NCBI GenBank assembly: GCA_963920635.1
Contig: OY987302.1
Location: forward strand, 27,503,278 to 27,567,277
Length of the DNA: 64,000 bases
Origin: Pseudeuparius sepicola
Lineage: Eukaryota > Arthropoda > Insecta > Coleoptera > Anthribidae
Direction: 5' to 3'
This document shows, in pieces, positions 27,401 to 39,848 of this stretch. The notes under the pieces were generated by a model that saw only the letters and a list, made by a program, of their open reading frames with translations, made no database searches and was not told the origin of the DNA. The number at the start of each line of letters is the position of its first letter. Position 1 is the stretch's first letter. The translations under genes and the position numbers were made by a program.

Positions 27401-30400
27401 GTGCTGATAAGAAATGTCTTAACATATATTATAAATGTTGACAGTCTGCAAGTATATATTTAAGTTATATTTCTATAGAAAATAAACAAAATTAGGCATA
27501 TAAGTATATATTCATTAATGCCAAAAACAAACATAATATAAAATATGAAACATTTAGGGGTAAACTGTAAACTTCTAGATACTGAATACCAGATAAAACA
27601 AACATAAATTGCAATTCTTCAGTATGAACATAATTTTGTAGGCTACCGCCTAAACCAAAGAAAGTACATGTTAAAATTAGAGAGATTAATTCACTCAAAA
27701 TAATATTAATTTCTCATCGCCTTATAGGGAAGACATATATTTTTTTATTATGTTCCATCTTCACTTTCAATGAACCTGCAATAGTTACTTTGAGGTTTAT
27801 TTAGTTATACTTTCTACATACTGTAATTGTAATTCAGACTTTCCTTACTTGTGCTATTTTTTAAACACTTTATAGAGGGAGTGAAAAATGTCAAAAATGA
27901 TGATAAATCTTGATGGATTTTAGAAGATAGCATTCAAAGTGTAATATATTTTGAATATTTTTGGGGTTGCGATCGATACTAGTTTAGAAAAAACTAATTG
28001 TAAGCTATTGACGTTCTTACCTAGAGGTAGGCTGGCCAGCTCTAGGCTTTCCAACCAATAAAAATGTTTTACGATACCAACCCCATACCCGAACCAGTAT
28101 TAATAGCAGCTTAACGTTGGGTCGCAATGTGGCCATCGTATTGTTAAAGTACTATTAAACTTTTTTAACAGACAATTAAGTAAACGTTAGTTTCCTGTCG
28201 AAGGCCGTCCACCCCCCGTGTTTCTATCGCTTTTTTCCTCGGCGCAGCGTCGACGGCACCGGTCGGGGCCGAGGCCGCATTGACCGTTGGAGCGACGGGC
28301 GTATAGTGACCACATTATCTGGACACCTGCTACACGTGGATGGCTTGCAGCGGGTGGTCATCGACGTAACAGATGAGTTAATTTTTTATTTTACGATGTA
28401 TACGAGACGCCTCCGTATTATAGTGGGTTCGTGTTCGTTAGCGGTTGATGTTATCCGTGCCGGTTCGGATTCTAACAGGAATTTGGCAATGAATGTTACC
28501 GAGAAAATATCACTAGCTTAAGGGAATTTTCTGAAAGTAATTTTCCCAGGACACTGTAACCGAGAATTTTCATTGTACCTACTTAATTTTATTTGTAAAA
28601 TTTTAATGTGATAGTTCCTTTATTTTCATTTATCACAAATTCATTTGGTCAGACCCTCTGATCCTCCCACCCACAGACTCCAGTGGACTCAAAATCATTT
28701 TACATACTCCATCTGTGAGGTAAGTGCATCTTTCCTAATCGCAGTTATGCTGTTTTGTTATTTTCTGACAGAGAAAATAAAATACCTACACTGACGGGAT
28801 TTTCCCAGGGACTTTCAATTTACAAGAAATCTTGATAGGTATACCAAAATGTATTCGTCATCTTTTACATAAAATAAAATTCGGATACCTATTATACAGA
28901 TTATAAGTAAATCCTTTATTTCGCCAGTGACAAAAAATTAAAAACTCCTATAATTGTCTATGCTGAAATGTTCGATTTGTTAAAAACTGTTTTCTTGGGA
29001 CATGGACATATAGCAAATTTAACTTAGCATATATATTACGCAGATTGTCGATCTGATTATTAATCACAATAATATAAATTTTAAATTACGCGCTAAGTGA
29101 ACACATAAACTTAATATCACAGGAACAAAATGGTCCATACCTCGACTTATTATGTATGTACCTACTTGAATATATTTTTGGGGTTTCGCTTTATTTATTA
29201 CATATTATGTTGTTTATTTATTGTGTACTCACTGCAAGACAGCGAAATAGCCATAGCAAAAGTGTGATCTAACAACAGCTGCATCTACCCTCATCACCAA
29301 AGCGCAAACATACAATAACGGTTAAACGTTAAACCTATCAATAAGGTAAGAAAAATTCCTTTCAGTGGGGCTTACTCTTTGCAAGGATTACTTATCCCTA
29401 TCCCTTATCACTTAGTATGGACCTTGAGGTGGAATCTATCTAAAATATATAATAAATTATATGTTTCCTTCATCCACACAACCACTCTGACTCTGAACAC
29501 ATGCAATGTGACCTCTAACTTACCTATGGAAGGTTACATTGGTCTGCGAGTATCTTTAAGGGTCCCGTTTGAAATGTCGCAAGTATAAATTATTTAACTA
29601 AACGATTAATATCTAGTATATCTCTGGACGCTTTCCTTCATGCAATCAGACCGAGAACTCTTAAAACTGCAAATAAACGAAAGGTCGTCATAGCTGACGG
29701 CTGACGGTTGTACACCACACCAAATCCACAGCGCATGATGACCGTCTCCCGACCGTAGCGGGGTAGCGGTATTGCCGGCTTTTGAGGCTCGGCGCTACTT
29801 ATATAACGACGGAATCGTGTTTCTTTACAAAATGGAAACAAATTATGTATATCTTATTTTCATTTAAATATCGCCTTATCTGTAAGTTAATCAAAATCAT
29901 GACTTAAGATAGGTAATATGTTTTTAAACACTCCAATAAACTCTATACAGTGTGAGTGGCAATATAATAGAGCTTTGTTTTCTCTATATTATTTTTGGTT
30001 TAAGATTTAATAATGCACAATGTTTCTGCTTATTCCCAAGAAAACAATGAAATAGTGTTTGTACCAAATGGGGAACATTTTTATTATTAGATTTTAAAAA
30101 ATCTTCCTTTTTCCTTAATTTTGCATTGAAATCTGTTTGCATTGTATGATTTAGTATTATAGAGCCACCAGTACCTAAATAAGGGTTTTAGGTTATTTTC
30201 TGGAATAAATATCGAGTACGTACCTACCGATTTTAAGAAAAATAATGAAGAAATAATGAATATCCTGATATATTTTTAAATAAATACGAACGCAATGTTT
30301 TAATAACTTTTCCGATATTCCCAAGGAAAACCAATTTTTTATTTGAAATGTCAAATTTGACAGGCATGGGCGTCACCGCCCGTGTACCCAAAATATGCAC

Positions 30401-31688
30401 CAATAGTAATAGGAATGAGATTTTCAAACAATGTATTATCTCAATATTTGCTTCAAATATTCACAGATAATGCATGTTGTTCTTTAAATTTGACGCTGAA
30501 TTTCCGTAAAAAGTAATGAGCCCACTTTCTTTCTTTATTACTTTACAACGGACCATTGTGATTGTGCCTTACGGCGGTATCTGTATGGACCAATAATAAC
30601 ATTTTTGTAGAGTTACCCGAAACTTCAAAACGTTGCGCCTAACAAGTCTCGGTTATTAATATCAGTCCTCGGGCACTTTTATTAATGAGACGTAGGTTCA
30701 GAGACTTTGAGTGAAATTTCTAATAAAAAACACAAAATACGAATAGGAAAAACTTTATTCGACTTCTGGTTCAACAATTCAACATTTTATTTGCATAGTT
30801 GCCAAGTTATATACTAATAATTATTGTAAATTATAAATAGTATACTATAGTGTGTAATGTTCGTAATATGAAAAATATATTATAATATAAGGAAATAAAC
30901 AAATATTCGTTTAACTATGTAGATCATTTCCTGCCTTGACTAGTTTAATAGTAATTCTTTAAGCAGTGTTGGCAAAAATTTACCTTCTATACCTAAAAGA
31001 TCCCAATAAAATTTGAGACCTCAAGAATTTTTGAAATAAATTATTATAATAATAATGTAGGATTTTTATTGGTTAGAGGAACTACAACATGCAAAAAAGA
31101 GCCGTTTTCAAAATATTTTTCAAACGTCATCAAAATTGCAAAAAAATCGAATTTTGCAAAAAAAACGTTCGATTCCTATCCATCTTATACTATATTATTT
31201 ATGCTCAACCCCAACAGTATGCGAAGCTTGTATTGCATTGTGTAAGTGTCCAAAATTATAGGCGCCCTAGATGTATGAAACCTCGTTAAGCAACAAATTT
31301 TGCATATCTAATATTGGAGTTATGGGTACTTATTGTAAATAGGTTGAGGTATATTTGGCATAAGTTTCGCTTATTTCGAGGAATTATTTAAATTTTCTCG
31401 GCAACTGAAAGATATCTCTGTAGTCATTTTTTTGTACCTAAATTCATTGCGAACAAATTAAATTCAATTAAATTAAACATGTCGGACACTTCTGCCATAT
31501 ACCTACGAAGTAATCCTGAATATCGAACATATTTTGAAAACGGCTTTTTTACAAACTTTTATTTAACTTCATAGTATGTGACGGTAAAATCTTGCAACTT
31601 AATTTTAAACCGGTTCCACCCAACCGATTGAGCCGAAATTTTGCACAGAATTTTGGTGTTGGTGACAACATAAGCTAGTATACTCAAT
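27401..31688. other. Non-coding stretch; one CpG-rich patch
   Basis: AT-rich with no convincing gene. A CpG-rich patch at about 28,200-28,520 and a shorter GC-rich one with TATATAAG on the minus strand (about 29,690-29,820) might be regulatory or first-exon DNA of a host gene, but nothing proves it. Inverted 16-bp blocks (GCCGTTTTCAAAATAT) near 31,101 and 31,530 suggest a small decayed MITE. Confidence 0.4.
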
Positions 31689-31801
31689 ATTGTAATTTAT
31701 TCAAAATGGCCGCCGCTTGAAGACGGCTGATTACCTTTTTATTTACAATCCCCTTCAAATGAAAGGGTTTAACAACTAGAAAACAATAAGGTAAGTGATG
31801 T
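31689..31801. repeat. Satellite-like unit left of the Penelope insertion
   Basis: Contains TTCAAATGAAAGGGTTTAAC and AAGGTAAGTGATGT. Related units lie right of the insertion (34,634-34,873) and near 49,730-49,830. Confidence 0.55.
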
Positions 31802-32222
31802 TGTTTAAAGTTTGTAGACAAGGTAGATTGTTGAGTAAAAATCTGTTGTCGTACTTCCATTGTCTTTATTTATTTCTAAGCACGACGTTTGGATCAGAAC
31901 AAATCTCTGATCCTTTTCGAGTGAAAATGAGGAGTACAAGAAAGATATTGAGGTTTTATAGACAATATTTGCATGATAATTAATCACTAATCCTAATCCG
32001 TGTTGGCGCCAATGGGTTTCCGCGGTTTTCCCCCGCCTTCTTGACCAGTGGGCAACAAATGTTGGGAATGTCGACACTGGCCTGGCTGAATGCTTGTTTG
32101 TTTTCTATGTGGACTGCTTGTTTAAATTTTCTTCGGTACCAGTGGGGTTCCTTTTCGATGATTTTCGCATCCGACCAATTCATTCGGTGTTGATTGGTCC
32201 ACACTTGTTCTGCTATTCCCGA

Positions 32223-33131
32223 TCATAAGTTCTCTCCTTTTTGGGTGTGCTTCTTATGTTCGGTCAGTCTTACGTCTAGAGGCCTCTTTGTTTCTCCTAT
32301 ATAGACTTGTCCACACTCGCAGGGGACCTCATATATACACTCTTTGTCACTGAAATGATTCGCTGGTTTTGTTTTCGTAAGTGTGGATCGGAGGGTGGAA
32401 GATGACTGGAAGAATGTTCGAACCTTGTATTGGCTGGCAATTCTTTTAATTTTCTCGAAGACACCCTTGATGTATGGTATGACCAGCTCTTGGTTGCCTT
32501 TTGTTTTGGTGCATTTGGCGATTGAGTCTTCAATAGTAGTTGCTCTTTGGTAGAGTGTTTTGATGATTCCCTTCTTTATTAATGTTGAGTGATTCGAATT
32601 GTTGTGGAGGTATTGACCAGTGTGCGTTTTCTTTCTATATACGGTGGTTTGGATTTTGTCATGGCAACCGCTAACTAGTACGTCCAGGAATGGCAAGCTG
32701 CTGTTTTCTTCTGTTTCCATTGTGAATTTAATTGTTGTTCTGATTTGGTTAATGTGTTCTAGGAAATGATGTAACTCCTCGTCGCTTTTGTCCCATACTA
32801 CGAAGGTGCCGTCAACGTATCTCAGCCATGTTTTGGGTTGAAATGTGGCAGTCCTTATTGCTAATTCCAGCGGTTCAATGATTCGAAGCAGATATTTGGA
32901 TACTTCACTTGTCGGTGAGTCTCTGGAACTTGTTATCGGTCTAAGAGGCATGTTCGGCTTGTGGATCTTGGGCCGACCGTATAGATGCGGGGGCTTGCTA
33001 TGGTGTGGTGTGAGAGAAGAGCGTGTTCTGTCTGGAATGTAGGCCTGGTATTTCCTTAACGTCTGATAGATCTTGCATTCGGTTGAGAAGGTAGGATCAC
33101 CACTTGAGACCTTGTAGTTTCCTTTGGCCAT
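32223..33131 (-). pseudogene. Penelope-like reverse transcriptase / GIY-YIG protein, internally deleted (minus copy)
   Basis: A 302-residue remnant. It starts inside the RT with GRPKIHKP and PLRPITSS (Penelope RT signatures), jumps to the LRYVDGTFVVWD region, then FLDVLV, YRKKTHTGQYLH, a linker and a C-terminal GIY-YIG endonuclease start (CGQVYIGETKRPLDVRLTEH). The catalytic YVDD is YVDG here and the RT core between PITSS and YVDG is too short, so motifs are deleted. It is dead as an enzyme but still open as a frame. The protein continues out of frame to the PLTR at the left. Confidence 0.85.
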
Positions 33132-33280
33132 TACGTCATCAATTTAATATTTTTTATTTAATTATTATGCAAATATTGTCTATAAAACCTCAATATCTTT
33201 CTTGTACTCCTCATTTTCATTCGAAAACGATCAGAGATTTGTTCTGATCGGAACGTCGTGCTTAGAAATAAATAAAGACA

Positions 33281-33592
33281 ATGGAAGTCCGACAACAGAT
33301 TTTTACTCAACAATCTACCTTGTCTACAAACTTCAAACAACAGTCGAATGCCCAGTACGGACCTGGAATCAATCTACTCATCAGAGGATACGAGAAAGTC
33401 AAGATCAAGATTATCAAAGAGGAAGAACACATCCGTTTCCTGTGTGCCGCTCGAGACAACAACATAATACCCGTTGGTTTTCGCCTGAAGTCTCCAATCT
33501 TAGGAAATAGAGCACAGAAGATCGTCGACAACGCAAGCAAAGCTCTAGTCAGAGCTCAGCTGAACTACCACAGATATCATAAGACCAATTAA
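33281..33592 (+). pseudogene. Penelope-like N-terminal fragment (plus copy)
   Basis: A 103-codon frame beginning in the PLTR-like sequence. Basic, with an FLCAARDNNIIPVGFRLKSP segment like the N-terminal region of Penelope ORFs. It ends just before the C-terminal remnant, which is in another frame; the RT core between them is deleted. Confidence 0.65.
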
Positions 33593-33609
33593 CAACGCCA
33601 TACAACGTT

Positions 33610-34290
33610 TTGAAGAAATCAAAGAAATACTCAGTGAGGAAGACTAAACAGAAGAGAACAGCAGCTCCATTCCTGGACGTACTAGTTAGCCGTTGCTATG
33701 ACAAAATCCAAACCACCGTATATAGAAAGAAAACGCACACTGGTCAATACCTTCACTACAATTCGAATCACTCAACATCAATAAAGAAGGGAATCATCAT
33801 AACACTCTACCAAAGAGCAACTACAATATGTAACACAGAAAGAGCACTGAAAGAAGAAATCGGAAACAACAAAAGGAACCTCTTAGGCAACGGATTATCA
33901 TTGAAAACCATTGAAGACTCAATCGCCAAATGCACCAAAACAAAAGGCAACCAAGATCAAGAGGGGCAAGAAAAGAAGCTGGTCATACCATACATCAAGG
34001 GTGTCTCCGAGAAAATTAAAAGAATTGCCAGCCAATACAAGGTTCGAACATTCTTCCAGTCATCTTCCACCCTCCGATCCACACTTACGAAAACAAAACC
34101 AGCGAATCATTTCAGTGACAAAGAGTATATATATGAGGTCCCCTGCGAGTGTGGACAAGTCTATATAGGAGAAACAAAGAGGCCTCTAGACGTAAGACTG
34201 ACCGAACATAAAAAGCGCACCCAAAAAGGAGAGACATTACGATCGGGAATAGCAGAACACGTGTGGAACAATCAACACCGAATGAATTGA
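33610..34290 (+). pseudogene. Penelope-like RT end plus GIY-YIG endonuclease (plus copy)
   Basis: A 226-codon remnant from the FLDVLV motif through YRKKTHTGQYLH to the GIY-YIG domain (CGQVYIGETKRPLDVRLTEH, GIAEHVW). It keeps a linker of about 45 residues that the minus copy lacks, so the two copies are separate deletion derivatives. The RT palm is absent. A TGA follows NQHRMN where the protein should continue. Confidence 0.85.
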
Positions 34291-34633
34291 TCGGATGCAA
34301 AAATCATCGAAAAGGAACCCCACTGGTACCGAAGAAAATTTATAGAACCAGTCCACATAGAAAACAAACAAGCATTCAGCCAGGCCAGTGTCGACATTCC
34401 CAACATTTGGCGCCCACTGGTCAAGAAGGCGGGGGAAAACCGCTGAAACCCATTGGCGCCAACACAGATTAGGATCAGTGATTAATTCTTATGCAAATAT
34501 TGTCTATAAAACCTCAATATCTTTCTTGTACTTCTCATTTTCACTCGAAAACGATCAGAGATTTGTTCTGATCGAAACGTCGTGCTTAGAAATAAATAAA
34601 GACAATGGAAGTCCGACAACAGATTTTTACTCA

Positions 34634-34873
34634 AGGTAAGTGATGTCGTACTAAATCCAATATGGCTGCGGACCCAAAATGGAGGATTATCTATTTCTCC
34701 ACAACCTACTCGACATGGGTATCAAATGAAAGGGTTTGATGAATAGGAAACGAAAGGTGAGTGGCTTCATACTAAATCCAATATGCGGCTATCGCCCCAA
34801 GATGACGGATTACCCATTTCTTCTACCACCTCCTTAACATGGGTATCAATTGAAAGGGTTTAAGTACATGCAG
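34634..34873. repeat. Two tandem satellite-like units (about 110-115 bp) right of the Penelope insertion
   Basis: Both contain GTAC/CATACTAAATCCAATATG and ATGGGTATCAAATGAAAGGG-like sequence. The Penelope composite sits within this small array. Confidence 0.6.
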
Positions 34874-36877
34874 TAAAAGCATTCATAATAATAACTATGA
34901 TCTCACAATACGCTAACCTAGGAGTACCGCAGAAGCACCCAAATGCTTGTGCGGGCGAGGATTGGAAATTACTATTATTAGGCTTCATTGCATTGCTTCC
35001 ATACAGACACCCATCGCCCGATTACCTGTTCGTCTCGTCAAAACTCAAAATCCAAAGTAAAACAACTTTGCAGTTGGCTCGTTTATGCTTTTTAATGTAG
35101 TGTGGGTCGAATCTTTGACAGAAACTTCTTATGTTGTTATTTTTCGTGTACTCTGGTTATGAGATTTCTATATCTCAGCAGATGCATGCTGGTAAATTAT
35201 TTAGAATTATCGGATTGAATATTAGTCCCGGTGATAGCGGCTTACAAGCTAGAAACGATAATATTATTTCGGTCTCTTAAACCTTCTTGAGTGATTCAGT
35301 GTTCCATTAGATTTTTGACCCCTTATTTGCAATAATATTCCCTCTTTATCGAAAACTTTCATAGGCAATTTCTTTGTTGGACTGTTGAACTTGAACATAG
35401 GAAAAGAAAACACATTCCTGATGTTCCAATGTAATAATAGGTTATTTATTGCGCTAGGCTCGAAAACACATTCCGACAAAATTACGTCCAGTAAATAATG
35501 TGTGCCGTACCTACTAGAGGAGTTCGATATTTCATAAAGACAAGGATTTAATCAGTTGTATCTATTATTTGTGTTTTCCACGATCATACATACCTATAGG
35601 AAACGTTCAATATATTTTCTTGGTTTCTTTTGCAATATGATTGTTGATTTATAGATTTCGTGCAAGGAACCCACCCTATTATCTTATGTATATAAACGAG
35701 CCTTGACAATAAATAATGACACGGTTGGGATTGGCTATTTTTGTACCTACATATAATTGGATATTGCTACATTCCATTATTTGTTTGAAAATGACGAATT
35801 GTTCAATTCTAAATTCAATTTTGTTTATAGATTTACGTTTTTCCATTACTTTCAATTTTTCTTTCGTTTCATTTTTCCTGTTAATGTTATATAGAGCAGC
35901 AGATATCTGGACTAATTTAGTAGGTAGGTACACTCTAAAAGTTGATTGCGATTTTACTCATAATTCATAATAATGTTGGTTATTTTCGCCACCGAATATA
36001 CCTAAGGGCAAACTCGAGGGCAACATTTACATTGATGTTGACATAAAACATTTGTAAATCCCTCGCTGCAAATAAATACCTAACTGAGAAAAAATCAAGA
36101 TGTGATTCAGAATATAATAAGAAGAAAAAGGATCTATATACAAAGCCACAATTTTTTTATTTTTGTTTTCTTTAAATAACTTGTAAAAATCGAAACATTT
36201 GCAGGAAATTTTGTCGCTGAGACTAATTTTTGTTTTGCGATATACAGGAAGTTACACATAGATACCTATACAGATTAGTTAGATATTTAGTTTTTTTAAC
36301 TCTAAATGTTTTGAGTGTATTTTTTGCCAAAATGTATTAAGATATCACATGGCGACCAAGCCAGGATATTGAAGGATTTTGAAGACAATAATGGTACACT
36401 ATGAGGAAAACACAGAGCAAAGAAGTAATAATAATAGCACCAGCTGGAAATAGTAGGGTCAAACAAATAAAACCAACTTCGGATCACTGCAAGATTGGGT
36501 GTGCCTAATTCTTTTACTTCTAATAATCCCAGGAATAGTCTAGATTATTTACATAGGTACTATGCAAAAACGCCACGGAAAGCAAAATTAGAAGTGAAAT
36601 TTTTAGAAGTTGCGAACGAGTCTAATATGGTATGGAAATGGTATTAAATAGACAAAATTATGGGAATAACAAAAAGCATAAAAATATATAAAGGAATAAC
36701 TTATGGTATGTTATGGAATGGAATAAATGGTTCATAATGGGAAATAATATGGTAGCAGATGGAACATAGAATGCCCGAAGAAGATAGTTTTAGATATGTA
36801 TGTATATGAAAAATTAAAGGTATTTTATAGGACTTTAGGAAAAGACACTACCTACAGACAGAAGAAATAGCTTGGTC
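34874..36877. other. Non-coding stretch
   Basis: AT-rich, no gene or repeat that I can support. Short frames here lack any recognisable motif. Confidence 0.5.
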
Positions 36878-38165
36878 CAGGGTGGCCAATCCAAGCGGCA
36901 AAAGTGCGTTACCAAAAGACAGGTTAATATAAAATCGTCATTCAAAAAATGATATTGTAGTACAAATTAAGGGGAATTCGACGATTTTCTCGAATTTTGT
37001 ATACGGGGGTCGGTCAAAAAGTTATCGCAAAAAAACCTTTCTTGCAAATTAAAAAATATATTTTTTGCCTACACAATAATTAGAGATCCTTCTAGTAGTA
37101 TTCCCGAAAATTTAGTTTTTTGAAATAACTTCTATTTATAGCGGAAATGAAAGTGTTTTTTTTTCTCTAGCTCTATTAAATTAGATACACTCTCATGGTC
37201 AGTGTCTGATGTTCGATCCGAGTATGCCAAACAATAACACCAAATTTATGACAAATCAAGTCAGCCATGATAATAAAACTGACAATCAAGTAGGCTGTAT
37301 AAGTTCAATATTTCTATTTTTCTGTCAGAGTAGTCTTAAAATTTTGTTACTGAAGCTGTTACTAGTTAGAGTTTTAAAAAATGTTTTTGAAAGAAGAATG
37401 CTGTGATATTTTAAAGGTCTTTATCAAAGATGATAAAAGACAGATAGAAATTTTGAGCGAGTATTCTCGCAAATATCCAAATAGAAATGTTCCGAGTGCT
37501 TCATTTATATGTAAGCTGTAGCGAAGATTAAGATGGACAGGAAGTGTGATTAGCAAGAAAAAAATTGGGTTTAGAATTAGTGAGGACGAGAAAGAACGAA
37601 TTTTAAATTATTTCAGAAGAAATAACGAAAAATCACAGAGAGTTGCAGCGCGAGATTTCTTTAAACTGTAACTAGTAACAGTTTCAGCAACAAAATTTTA
37701 GACTAATCTGACTGGTAAATAGAAATATCGAATTAACAGCCTACTTGATTGTCAGTTTTATTATCATGGCTGACTTGATTTGTCAAAAATTTGGTGTTAT
37801 TGTTTGGCCTACTCGGATCGAACATCAGACACTGACCACGAGACTATGTATCTAGTTTAATCGAGATTCTCTGATAAATATCTCGGAAACGGTTGAAGAT
37901 AAATAGGTAAAATTATATATCGTTGGAATCAGAATTAAAAAAGGAATCCTATAATGGTTAAATGGAATGTTAAGTTGTAAAATAGAAAAATCACTTTCAT
38001 TTCCGCTATAATCAGAAGGTTCTGTAATGGTTGTTCAGGTATACCAAATCCGAGTGTAACATCGAATTCCCCTTAATTTTTACCACAATGTCTTTTTTTG
38101 AATGACGATTTTATGTTAACCTGTCTCCTCGTAACACACTTTTTCCGCTTGGATGGGCCACCCTG
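36878..38165. mobile_element. Fold-back Tc1/mariner-type element with ~490-bp inverted arms
   Basis: Begins CAGGGTGGCCAATCCAAGCG and ends with its near reverse complement. The arms (about 36,878-37,369 and 37,670-38,165) are diverged but continuous, sharing AAATCGTCATTCAAAAAA, AAGGGGAATTCGA and CAAATCAAGTCAGCCATGAT. The right end is followed by TA; the left flank has lost it. The 300-bp centre holds a transposase N-terminal relic. Confidence 0.8.
37381..37671 (+). pseudogene. Mariner-like transposase N-terminal HTH (DUF4817-type) fragment
   Basis: About 96 codons between the inverted arms, with one in-frame stop (TAG at 37,519). The sequence has the DUF4817/mariner-like pattern: an SEYSRKYPNRNVPS helix-turn-helix, then a RWTGSV segment, ISEDEKERIL and a SQRVAARDFF second HTH. 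No DDE catalytic domain is present. It is the DNA-binding part only. Confidence 0.65.
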
Positions 38166-38647
38166 TACTTTTAAGAACTAAAACTAAGAAATTTAATACA
38201 ATTAAGACATAATTTAGTAATATTAGGGAAAAATATAACTTAGGGTCACGACATGACTCCAAAGTAACCGAAAAAATTAAATCATAATAATATGCAGAAA
38301 TATTAGAGAAATATTTTGTAGCCATAAAACAAAATTTTATAGACAGACTAGAAAATATAAGTGCAGAAGGATTAAGCTCCGAGTTTGATTAGTCTGATTC
38401 CGAAATTAAGGGCAACATGTCTGAAAGACAGCTTTCAGTTTAATTCCTCTTATGGATGAAACAGAAGTTACCGCAAATCAATTAGTAGATGCGAAAAGTT
38501 TATATGATTGCTTATTGGATGAGAATGGAAAACAATTATGAACTACTTACATTTTAAAAACCCGACTATCTGAAAATGCAAAAATTCGATTGAATCAATC
38601 ATACACTTCGAATATTTCATTAATAAAATATTTAAAAAGTTACTTTA
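38166..38647. pseudogene. Left flank of an LTR-retrotransposon relic
   Basis: A frame-broken stretch (about 38,455-38,640) reads like retrotransposon protein (LYDCLLDENGKQL, then after a stop LKTRLSENAKIRLNQ) and is interrupted at 38,648 by the Harbinger insertion. Assignment is weak and rests on the integrase-like remnant on the other side. Confidence 0.3.
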
Positions 38648-39299
38648 AGGCGCGTTCGCACGAGTCGATTTTAGTTGATCAACTTTTGTGGATCAACGAA
38701 AATCAAAAGAAAATTGCTGTGAGAACATCGATTTCAATTTTTGTCGGTCAAGTTTAGTTGATTCCACAAAAGATTGACCCATTCAAACTTTATCGTTCAA
38801 GTTATGAGTCATCAATGGTTTTCGGACGAGTTGAAACGTGGTTGACGCGTGTGAACATTTGTCAGTCGGCTTGAATCATCTGATTGTGGTGCATTTATTG
38901 CATTAAGCTTTGTTTTATTTAAAAGATAATAGGGCGCAAGGGTTACAAAATGACTTTAAAATGGTCAGATAGTACTATGGTCACATTTATAGAACTGTAT
39001 CATAATCATGACTGTCTTTGGAATCATAGACTAGACACATATAAAAATAAAGATGCTAGAGAAAACGCAACGCATTACGTGTTATTGCACGGGAAATGGA
39101 AATATATGGTATTAATATAACGGATTAAACGGATTAAACCGGAAATAATTTTTACACCCGCACGAACCTTTGCATTTGTCGCCATTTTCTATCAACTATT
39201 TATCCAAGTTTCGCTCGACACTTGTGAACCAAAAACTTGACCGATTTTAGTTGATCCACAAAAGTTGATCAACTAAAATCGACTCGTGAGAACGCGCCT
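38648..39299. mobile_element. PIF/Harbinger element, 652 bp, TTA target duplication
   Basis: TTA at 38645-38647 and 39300-39302 flanks inverted repeats that begin AGGCGCGTTC and continue through GAGTCGATTTTAGTTGATCA with one early mismatch. TWA duplications and this size fit PIF/Harbinger MITEs. The interior contains a MADF-domain relic, as expected from a deletion derivative of an element encoding a MADF/Myb-like partner protein. Confidence 0.85.
38950..39120 (+). pseudogene. MADF-domain (Myb/SANT-like) fragment of a Harbinger element
   Basis: A 56-codon frame: LKWSDSTMVTFIELYHNHDC then LWNHRLDTYKNKDARENA, the first half of a MADF domain. In PIF/Harbinger elements such a protein assists the transposase in DNA binding and nuclear import. 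The second half is missing. Confidence 0.65.
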
Positions 39300-39408
39300 T
39301 TATTGAACTCTAGAAGAATTATTACTAGTTGATCTAACATTAACCTAGGCAGATGGAGACGAACAAAATGTAAATATTTTAAGACCCATAAACGAAAAAA
39401 TTGCTATT

Positions 39409-39636
39409 ATGTCTTTTGCCAACGAACGGCCTAAACAATTTTATTTTACGTTTTTGTATACAATCATAATACACGACCAAGGTTCCGAATTTGTATGTTT
39501 AACGCTAAAAGAAACATGCAAAATATTGAGAGTATCAAAACACCCTATTGCAAGTCGACCCAAAATGTTGTACCTGTACATAGAGGTAGGTGTAGAACGG
39601 TTCATTATTCTCCGAACTACGATTAGATGTTCTTAA
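39409..39636 (+). pseudogene. LTR-retrotransposon integrase-core fragment
   Basis: Contains HDQGSEFVCLTLKETCKILR, resembling the second Asp region of Gypsy-type integrases (DQGxEF), then the pattern decays. Part of the relic split by the Harbinger element. Confidence 0.45.
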
Positions 39637-39848
39637 AGATATCACACCTTAACCAACTAAGCTACCGGAGCATACGGGTTCCATCGGCTACGTGGTAATT
39701 TGATTCAACTAAGTAACTATTAGTAGGTAAGTAGCGGTGAGATGTAGGAGACTCCGCCGTTTCCTACAATTTTACTAGAAGGGTTTAGAGGGTAGAGGGT
39801 TATGTGAACTTCCTATACTTGTTTTCCTACCCACAATATTCGACATAC

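Larger units (their letters stand above)
31802..34633. mobile_element. Head-to-head Penelope-like retroelement fragments with 13-bp target duplication
   Basis: A minus-strand copy (31,802 to about 33,131) and a plus-strand copy (about 33,166 to 34,633) meet head to head. Flanks are the same 13 bases, AGGTAAGTGATGT, at 31789-31801 and 34634-34646, so both arrived as one insertion. Related terminal (PLTR-like) sequences with TCTATAAAACCTCAATATC and AAATAAATAAAGACAATGGA lie at the left end (minus), at 33,166-33,311 and at 34,490-34,633. This partly inverted organisation is characteristic of Penelope elements. Confidence 0.85.

Noticed and set aside
29638..29841. Short minus-strand frame after a TATATAAG
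   Set aside because: Only a weak promoter-like motif and a short hydrophobic peptide; not enough to call a host gene.
34552..34574. Hairpin CGATCAGA/TCTGATCG followed by GAAACGTC in the Penelope terminal repeat
   Set aside because: It resembles the second half of a hammerhead, but I could not find a CUGAUGA box in the required place, so I do not call a ribozyme here.
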